Below, piece by piece: positions 56,647-64,000 of a stretch of DNA of 64,000 nt. The stretch is from Volvox africanus (lineage: Eukaryota; Chlorophyta; Chlorophyceae; Chlamydomonadales; Volvocaceae): NCBI GenBank assembly GCA_030268105.1, contig BSDZ01000004.1, positions 6,428,001 to 6,492,000 of the forward strand, in the 5' to 3' direction. The position numbers and the translations under genes were made by a program. How positions within the stretch are numbered: the stretch's first letter is position 1; each line of letters starts with the position of its first letter. The notes beneath the pieces are model-generated. The model was not told where the DNA came from, made no database searches, and saw nothing but the letters and a program-made list of their open reading frames with translations.

Positions 56647-58395
56647 TGTTGTGTTATGGCTCAATTATCATTGATGCAACCTGACAAGGTGATCACTGAC
56701 CCATAATTGATTGCATTGTAACCATAAATGTATCTGTATATATTTGCATAATCTGTTGTACCTCTCCTTCAGGTTTGCTCATAGGTATCTGCACGTCTGG
56801 GGACTTTCGATACCGATGCACAAGCACTTGCAAGTACAGCAAGGCAATCGAGAGCAAACAGAGACAGCGGAAGACTTCAGAGCAAAAGGAGAGATATAAC
56901 TTACAATCATATATCAACGAAGCAATGCAGGGACGCGATCACCGTCAGCGCCGGAAGCAAGCGTTCATCACGCAGCGTTGATTAGCGAAGTTCAGGCTTA
57001 GCTCAGGCTAAGATAATAGAGCAACTAGCATTAGTTGAGTTGAACACACGAGTGTTCCATAGGCATAAGAATGTTTTTTGTCTGCTCTACTTAGCCGTCC
57101 TCGCATCTGTTATACTCGCGATATCTCTACGCTGTACAATCCACACTAGGAGGCCAACCCTAAGTGTGGCAAACCCTACTGCGTATCTGCGATATCCACG
57201 TATAACAACCGATAAGCCTTTCCGGCATTCACATGATGCAAGGGTCCGAATAACAATATTCGGTTGCAAGACATGTATCGTGACCGGTGCGGTGCTCGCA
57301 AAGCATGCCGCAACAATGTAATATTATAGCAAATAATATTACGTATCAGTACATGACATGAGCATGCCGCGCGCCTGTGCTTCTCTGAGCATTGCATATG
57401 TTAGGCGTATCAGCGGTGATGCGATGTGTCGCGATGCATAGCATTAACATGCTAATCATATGAAAATGTATGCAAATACATTTATATTCATGCAAGTTCA
57501 TTCATGGTCATCATGCATTCATCAAGTCAGCACATCGCCTTGTAGCGTCGCATTGACCTACGCATCAGCGGGAAATGAACCGTGGCACAACATAATCATG
57601 CATTGATAAATCCACAAGATCAGCATTATGCACATTATGCGCTGCCAGCATAAGACAAGCTCACATACACATCATGGAATAATTATATAGAAGCATGCTT
57701 ATTGACTCACAATAATTAATATTGAATCTTCAGCATGTTTACAAAGGTTTGAGCGTAATGGTGTGAAATATAACCAGCAGTTAAGCAATGACCATGGTGG
57801 TTAAGCTGCAGAACCAAACATTGATATCCGGCCATTTGATTTGCATAAAGGCTGGGAACACTTGATATTGACAATATACTGCATGTCAATATGGGTGACA
57901 TGTTTGCTGGGGTTTAACACACTTGTGGATTGAGGATCTGGTGTGGTATGTACAAATGTGATTGTGAGTACAAGACGTCTGAGGACGGCCAAACAATGTA
58001 AGTTTTTTTGTAGTATCCTGGGGTATCTTCCAGGATGGACCATGTATGGTCGTCTTCCGATTGGACCTTTATAGGTGGACACAACAGGGATACAACACTT
58101 TCCATGATAATCAGACAATCATTAACATTATTATTAATTGAGTTAAATTACGCCATGCTTGGCGCAAGCCAAGCCTGAGCATTAATAGCTGGTTAGATGC
58201 TGATTGCCTGGAATCGGTTCTGATAACCAACAGGCCCGCATTCATATTCTGGACCATAAGTTGTAAACTTTTCGTTCCATAAGTCTTCTACTGTCCCTGA
58301 ATCTCATCCTGATGCACTTGGCTTGTTGTGTGAGCACCTTGGCACTTGGCACGTTCAGACGTGCACACAAGTGCCTACGCTCGCTAGGGTGCTCC
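56647..58395 (+). repeat. degenerate family A-like LTR
   Basis: TGTTGTGTTATGGCTCAATT at 56647 resembles the family A LTR start. After the nested solo LTR, worn blocks appear in LTR order: GAGGACGGCC near 57979, GCTTGGCGCAAGCCAAGCC near 58157, CATAAGTCTTCTACTGTCCC near 58277 and TTCAGACGTGCACACAAGTG near 58354. It is an old copy of a related family. The 3' border is approximate. Confidence 0.65.
56754..57592 (-). repeat. solo LTR, family A, inserted in older LTR
   Basis: 839 bp in reverse orientation, TGTTGTACCTCTCC...CGTGGCACAACA, with perfect TAATC duplications (56749-56753, 57593-57597). More diverged than the LTRs of A1-A4. Confidence 0.94.
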
Positions 58396-58447
58396 CACCA
58401 CCACACATTAATTGCCTTCCCGTTTCAATCACATTTGCATTGAAACA
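58396..58447. other. short unassigned spacer
   Basis: Unassigned sequence between the degenerate LTR and the foldback arm; it contains a small inverted repeat TTTCAATCACATTTGCATTGAAA. Confidence 0.3.
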
Positions 58448-59883
58448 AACAAGTATTGAAGTGGATGCACGCACCTCCATATGCTAATCCTGACTTTGTA
58501 GCCTCGGAAAGCGCATTGGCCAATTGATTGGTGACATCCTCCACGCTGAACGCTGTGAGTCACTGTGAGTCACGGAATCAAAATAAGATCTCAAGATCCC
58601 AAGAGCTTTAAATAAAATTTGCTCGGCTGATTCCGCTCTTGTAGCTGCAGAAAGCGCACCAGCAAACTGTTGTACGCCGGTTCGATCACCACCCATGCCG
58701 AAGTAGGCTTAAGTTTACCAAAGCATGGATAATCATGATATGAGCATACTAGTGTGATATATTTTTGTATATCTAGCTAAAATAGCATTTCGCATTACCA
58801 TTCGTGACATCACGCTGTCAGTCAACATGTTTGACTCAAGGTTGACACCGATACACGACACCATTATGGCATAATAAATCAAGTAATAATATTTCAAATA
58901 TTATTACATCATTCGTATCATAAACCAGTCATGTATGCGGAAATGCAACGATCGCGATGGTTGGTCAGCAACCAAGTACCGATATTCGGACCTTTGCACC
59001 TTGCATATGTTGCATCCGTTAATATCATGAATTACGCGATATTCAGGAGAGTGCTCTGATAGTACTCACACTTAGGATCGGGATCCAGTGTGATTTGTAC
59101 TGCATATCGGTATCGTGAGTGTGATAGATGCGAGGACAGCCGCCTAGAGACCGAAGTCGGCTCGACACCCCTTTGGATAAGTATTCGCGTACTTATCTCA
59201 ATCTAATTGCCATACATACGATATAATCATTTATTATCGGCCTGAGCTATTTTAGCATCCCATCTCCAGCCATATGATGAACGCTGCCCGCGGGGTCTGA
59301 CGGCAGACTACTAATCTGTAATTGAGGATCACTGTAAGTTGAATCTTTCCTTGCTCTTAAGTCTTCCCCTGTCATGTTGCTCGCACTAAAGTGTTTGCTG
59401 TTCATAAGCACGAGGCACTTGTATCTAACTCTCAGATGTGCAGATTTAGTGCATGAACGAAGAAGGAAGGATACAACACCAACTGATTGATGGTGACATC
59501 ATCCCCACCAAATGCTGCAAGTCACGGAATCAAAACAAGATCTCAATTGCTTATTACAACATCTGTTTGGCAAAACAAATAACACATCCTTCATAGACCA
59601 CAGTTGAGCAGCACACTGATCCCGCAGAAAGACATCGTCAGCCGTAATGTGTGTCATGTCTGTGATCTCCGCTTAACAGGCACAGTGGGACCATGGGCCA
59701 GCAGCAATGGCAGCTGTGCCATGACAAAGTCAAGGAATCCTCAACAACTGATCTAGAAGAATTGCAATAACTGTGGGCAAGCTGAGGAAACTGGAAACTT
59801 GTATGACAATCACTAAGACGGCAACAAACGGCCTTTTATCAGTACAGCACGCCCTGAGCGGGTATGACAACAGGGCCCAACCG
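58448..59883 (+). repeat. single arm of the foldback element, rearranged
   Basis: Matches the right arm of the element at 1656-2180, from CAAGTATTGAAG to GGGCCCAAC, with a partial duplication (GAAAGCGCAYY...GTGACATC occurs twice) and a solo LTR insertion at 58668. The opposite arm is missing. Confidence 0.8.
58668..59478 (+). repeat. solo LTR, family B, in foldback arm
   Basis: 811 bp, TGTTGTACGCCGG...GGATACAACA. Flanks CAAAC (58663-58667) and CCAAC (59479-59483) give a 5-bp duplication with one mismatch. Diverged from the other B LTRs, so it is an older insertion. Confidence 0.9.
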
Positions 59884-59954
59884 AATCACCCAGACCAGCC
59901 GCGCCCTCAATGTGCAAGCCGCTCCACACAAATCTTACCTTGCTAGCACCGGTG

Positions 59955-60130
59955 CAATCCTGTTGGTCAGGGCAGTCAGTTCCTGAGCGCCATGCGTGAA
60001 ACGTCCATCATGCATCAACTTCCCACGCACACCATGACTGATTCGTCCTATTTCAACCTCTCCATATTTGCTGCTTTATTGCCTTTAATGTATTGCAGCA
60101 AAAGCTCATGCTCAACAAATGCACGTTGTG
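59955..60130 (-). repeat. second right-hand copy of the left-end repeat
   Basis: Reverse complement of about 835-1035 (TTCCTGAGCGCCATG, AACCTCTCCATATTTGCTG). It stops where the G-rich minisatellite begins. It is more diverged than the copy at 63300. Confidence 0.75.
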
Positions 60131-60134
60131 GGAC

Positions 60135-60481
60135 TCTGAGGAAACACGCAGACGGGTGGAGTGGCGAAGGAATGGAGGGGCGGAGGGGCGGAGAGGCGGA
60201 CGGGAGGAGGGGCGGATGGGTGAAGGGGTGGAGGGGCGGACGAGCAGAGGGATGGGCGGGTGTAGGGGTTAAGGGGCGGAGGAATGGAGGGGCGGAGGGG
60301 TGAAGGGGCGGAGGGGTGAAGGGGCGGGCGAGCAGAGGGATGGACGGGCGGAAGGGTGGAGGGGTGAAGGGGTGGACAAGCAGAGGGATAGATGGGCGGA
60401 AGGGTGGGGGGCGGAAGAATAGTGGGGCGGATGAGTGGGTGGCGGAGGGGTGGAGGGGTGGAGGGGCGGAGGGATGGAGGG
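60135..60481 (-). repeat. G-rich 8-bp minisatellite, right array part 1
   Basis: GGGNGGAN units of 8 bp, inverted relative to the array at 2253-3788. Interrupted at 60482 by a solo LTR. Confidence 0.93.
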
Positions 60482-61305
60482 TGTTGTACCTCTCGTTCGC
60501 GTTTGCTCATGAGTATCTGCACGTCTGGAGACTATCGACACCGATGCGCGAGCACTTGCAAGTACAGCAAGGCAAGCGAGAGCAAACAGGGACAGCGGAA
60601 GACTTCAAGACGAAGAGAGATATAACTTACAGTCTTACGGATCAGAACGATGCAATGGACGAAATCGCCGTCAGCGCCGGAAGCAAGCAATCATCACGCG
60701 GCGGTGATTAGCGAAGTTCAGGCTTAGCTCGGGCTAAGTAGAATATCGTATAGTAATAGTAATGTAGAACACACAAGTGTTCTCCGGTATCGAATGTCTT
60801 GTCTTGCTTAGCCGTCCTCGCATCTGTTATACTCGTAGCATCACGATGCCGTACGATTCACATCAGGAGGCCGATCCTAGATGTGACAACCCTACTGCGT
60901 CTAGGCGATGTCTACGCATAACAACGTATAAGCCTTTCCGGCATTCGCATGATGCAAGGGTCCGGATAACGATATCCGGTTGCAGGGCATGTATCGCGAC
61001 AAGTGCGGCGCTCTCAATGTGTGCTTTAATGAAGTAATATTATATCAGATAATATTACTTATAGTTTCCTAGCACGAGCATAATGCGCACTTCAATGATT
61101 CGGTCATTCATGCATGCTAGGCGGATTTGCCATGATGCGATGTCGCGATGGATAATGACAACATGCCAAATGCATATATAAATGTACACGAATACATTTA
61201 TATCATGCAGATTCATTCATATGCAATGCGTTCATCACAAAAGCACTTCGCCTCGTAGGATCGCGTCGACCTACGCGTCGGCGGGAAATGAACCGTAGCA
61301 CAACA
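60482..61305 (-). repeat. solo LTR, family A, inside minisatellite
   Basis: 824 bp in reverse orientation. Perfect GAGGG duplications (60477-60481, 61306-61310), though such a 5-mer is common in the array. Nearly identical to the A4 LTRs, so it is recent. Confidence 0.95.
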
Positions 61306-63086
61306 GAGGGGGTGGAGGGGTGGAGGGCCGGATGGGTGGAGGGGCGGACGAGCAGAGGGGTGGAAGGGCGGAGGGGTGGAGGGACAGACGGGCAGAGGGG
61401 TGGATGTGCAGACGGGCAGAGGGATGAAGGGGCGGACAGGTGAAGGGGCGGGCGAACAGAGGGATGGACGGGCGGAAGGGTGGAGGGGTGAAGGGGTGGA
61501 CAAGCAGAGGGATAGATGGGCGGAAGGGTGGGGGGCGGAAGAATAGTGGGGCGGATGAGTGGGTGGCGGAGGGGTGGAGGGGTGGAGGGGCGGAGGGATG
61601 GAGGGGGTGGAGGGGTGGAGGGCCGGATGGGTGGAGGGGCGGACGAGCAGAGGGGTGGACGGGCGGAGGGGTGGAGGGACAGACGGGCAGAGGGGTGGAT
61701 GTGCAGACGGGCAGAGGGATGAAGGGGCGGACAGGTGAAGGGGCGGACGGGCGGAAGGGTGGACGGGAGGAGGGGCGGACGGGAGGAGGGGCGGACGGGA
61801 GGAGGGGCGGGCAGGTGAAGGGGTGGAGGGGCGGACGAGCAGAGGGGTGGACGGGCGGAGGGGTGGAGGGACAGACGGGCAGAGGGGTGGATGTGCAGAC
61901 GGGCAGAGGGATGAAGGGGCGGACGGGTGAAGGGGCGGACGGGCGGAAGGGTGGATGGGAGGAGGGGCGGACGGGAGGAGGGGCGGACGGGAGGAGGGGC
62001 GGGCAGGTGAAGGGGTGGAGGGGCGGACGAGCAGAGGGGTGGACGGGCGGAGGGGTGGAGGGACAGACGGGCAGAGGGGTGGATGTGCAGACGGGCAGAG
62101 GGATGAAGGGGCGGACGGGTGAAGGGGCGGACGGGCTGAGGGGTGGACGGGAGGAGGGGCGGAGTGTCGGAGGGGCGGACGGGAGGAGGGGCGGGCAGGT
62201 GAAGGGGTGGAGGGGCGGACGAGCAGAGGGGTGGATGGGCGGAGGGGTGGAGGGACAGACGGGCAGAGGGGTGGATGTGCAGACGGGCAGAGGGATGAAG
62301 GGGCGGACGGGTGAAGGGGCGGACGGGAGGAAGGGTGGATGGGAGGAGGGGCGGAGTGTCGGAGGGGCTGACGGGAGGAGGGGCGGGCAGGTGAAGGGGT
62401 GGAGGGGCGGACGAGCAGAGGGGTGGACGGGCGGAGGGGTGGAGGGACAGACGGGCAGAGGGGTGGATGTGCAGACGGGCAGAGGGATGAAGGGGCGGAC
62501 GGGTGAAGGGGCGGACGGGCGGAAGGGTGGACGGGAGGAGGGGCGGGCAGGTGAAGGGGTGGAGGGGCGGACGAGCAGAGGGGTGGACGGGCGGAAGGGT
62601 GGAGGGACAGACGGGCAGAGGGGTGGATGTGCAGACGGGCAGAGGGATGAAGGGGCGGACGGGTGAAGGGGCGGACGGGCGGAAGGGTGGACGGGAGGAG
62701 GGGCGGAGTGTCGGAGGGGCGGACGGGAGGAGGGGCGGGCAGGTGAAGGGGTGAAGGGGCGGACGAGCAGAGGGGTGGACGGGCGGAGGGGTGGAGGGAC
62801 AGACGGGCAAAGGGGTGGATGTGCAGACAGGCCGAGGGATGAAGGGGCGGACGGGTGAAGGGGCGGACGGGCGGAGGGGTGGACGGGAGGAGGGGCGGAG
62901 GGACAGACGGGCAGAGGGGTGGATGTGCAGACGGGCCGAGGGATGAAGGGGCGGAGGGGTGAAGGGGCGGACGAGCAGAGGGGTGGACGGGCGGAGGGGT
63001 GGAGTGTCGGAGGGGCGGACGGGAGGAGGGGCGGGCAGGTGAAGGGGTGGAGGGGCGGACGAGCAGAGGGGCGGTGGGGTGAAGGT
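61306..63086 (-). repeat. G-rich minisatellite with 192-bp higher-order repeats
   Basis: The landmark GGACGAGCAGAGGGG recurs at about 61641, 61833, 62025, 62217, 62409, 62569, 62761 and 62969. Spacings are 192, 192, 192, 192, 160, 192 and 208 bp, all multiples of 8. The 8-bp unit is GGGNGGAN. All three minus-strand frames stay open for 600-700 codons of Pro/Ser/His-rich repeats, a result of the unit lacking stop codons. Confidence 0.95.
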
Positions 63087-63299
63087 GCGACGATCCACCA
63101 TGTAGTAGTTGAGAGCCACAAAGAGGCCTGTCCGCATAAGAACACCCGGACTTGCAACTGTATATATACACACAGTCACTTGCCCAGGCAGGACACGGGA
63201 CGCGTGTATCTCAGGCAGTCGAGAACACCCTACCATGGATTGATTTTTACGTATCAGGGATTTCACCAAGCGATTTGTATCGCCACCTATGCCCGCTAA
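63087..63299. other. spacer with array-boundary sequence
   Basis: Begins with CGATCCACCATG, the inverted copy of the boundary sequence at 2234-2247. The rest is unassigned. Confidence 0.5.
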
Positions 63300-63905
63300 G
63301 GTGCCTATGCACACCACGACTGATTTGTCCGATTCGACCCTCTCCATATTTTCTGGGTTATCTCGTTTGATTTATTGCAAAGTTATGCAAGACAAAAGCT
63401 CATGCAGACAAATGAGCATTGTGGAACTCCAAGAATACCTACGACCAACCAGCATTCTGTATCCCTCACTCCTAATGTATACAGGGAAACAAATAAGGAA
63501 TGAAATCTAAATGCTTAAAAATGTGCCTGGAACCCCACAGCGGTTGAACAACTCAAATACCGGGCGTCTTACCACAGCAACTTCTGAGCTGCAAACCTTT
63601 TATGTCCTTAAAGAAGAAATAAAAGCAAACATCGCGTGGCGAATTGCCGTTGGGCCCCTTCACCCACCGTACACTGTGTGGCGGATCGCTGTAGGCCCCC
63701 CTAACCCAGAGAACACGGTGTAGCCCCCCTAGAGGGGCAGGCAGGAAGGCGACTGGATATTGGCGGAAGGCAGCAGGGACATCATCACGGCCCATTGACT
63801 GCGCTATCCTGTGGTGTGCAGATTTCAGAGAGCTCCCCTCCCCTTCATCTATTAGGGGAATGTACCATGGCAGTGACCCTATAAGATGAGCAGAGCGGAG
63901 ATGGA
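63300..63905 (-). repeat. right copy of the left-end dispersed repeat
   Basis: Reverse complement of about 345-960, including the identical block that pairs with 471-655. It places the two ends of the window in inverted orientation. Confidence 0.85.
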
Positions 63906-64000
63906 TTTTCGGATGATAATGTAATCGGCGCTGTTAGAGTTGGCAAGGTTCAGGCGTGTTTTGATATCTGAGAAGTTTTGAATCTGGGAAGGTTCGAATG
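63906..64000. other. unassigned terminal sequence
   Basis: No recognisable feature in the last ~95 bp. Confidence 0.4.

Noticed and set aside
61203..63347. Three minus-strand frames of 628-714 codons rich in Pro, Ser and His, and a 408-codon plus-strand frame
   Set aside because: They are the translation of an 8-bp stop-free repeat in every frame. All three frames of one strand being open at once is not coding behaviour.

Overview
The window is eukaryotic repeat-rich DNA with almost no ordinary host genes. It is a nest of Ty3/gypsy LTR retrotransposons of the chromodomain type (chromoviruses), with tRNA-derived SINEs, a CACTA-type DNA transposon, a foldback element and G/C-skewed minisatellites. 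Introns with GT-AG borders, SINEs with (TAA)n tails and the style of the gypsy pol proteins suggest a protist or green alga. That assignment is inference; no host marker gene is present.

Two related retrotransposon families can be told apart by their LTRs. Family A LTRs run TGTTGTGCTACGG...GTACAACA and are about 824-888 bp. Family B LTRs run TGTTGTAYGC...GATACAACA and are about 780-930 bp. Four complete A elements are present: A1 4239-11712, A2 19481-27019, A3 33186-40671 and A4 43525-50995. Each has a perfect 5-bp target duplication (TGGTG, GAAGG, AAGGG, CGCAG), and each sits inside an older B element in the same orientation. A4 has undamaged gag and pol frames and is the best candidate for an autonomous copy. 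The B elements are decayed: B1 (about 4014-13690, truncated), B2 (16353-31287, chimeric), B3 (31424-53729, TSD AAGTG, hosting A3 and A4) and B5 (minus strand, 5' LTR 55699-56629, whose gag is split by B3).

Layout: 1-100 microsatellite; 345-1035 a sequence repeated in inverted orientation at the far right; 1127-2180 a long foldback element; 2253-3788 an 8-bp minisatellite split by a solo LTR; 3867-13690 B1 with A1 and a SINE; 13691-16352 a CACTA-like transposon with subterminal repeats and a spliced four-exon gene; 16353-31287 B2 with A2; 31288-56629 B5, B3, A3, A4, a foreign solo LTR and nested SINEs; 56647-59883 degenerate LTRs, solo LTRs and a foldback arm; 59955-63905 minisatellite and inverted copies of the left end.

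In the A elements the expected order is LTR, primer site, a small spliced leader ORF (exon of 88 nt, phase-1 intron of 70 nt), gag with a zinc knuckle, one in-frame TAG, then pol (protease, reverse transcriptase, RNase H, integrase, chromodomain), a hairpin, a polypurine tract and the LTR. The leader ORF and the single in-frame UAG between gag and pol recur in both families and are the most interesting molecular features. Coordinates were read by eye from the sequence; homology calls rest on recognised motifs, not on searches.
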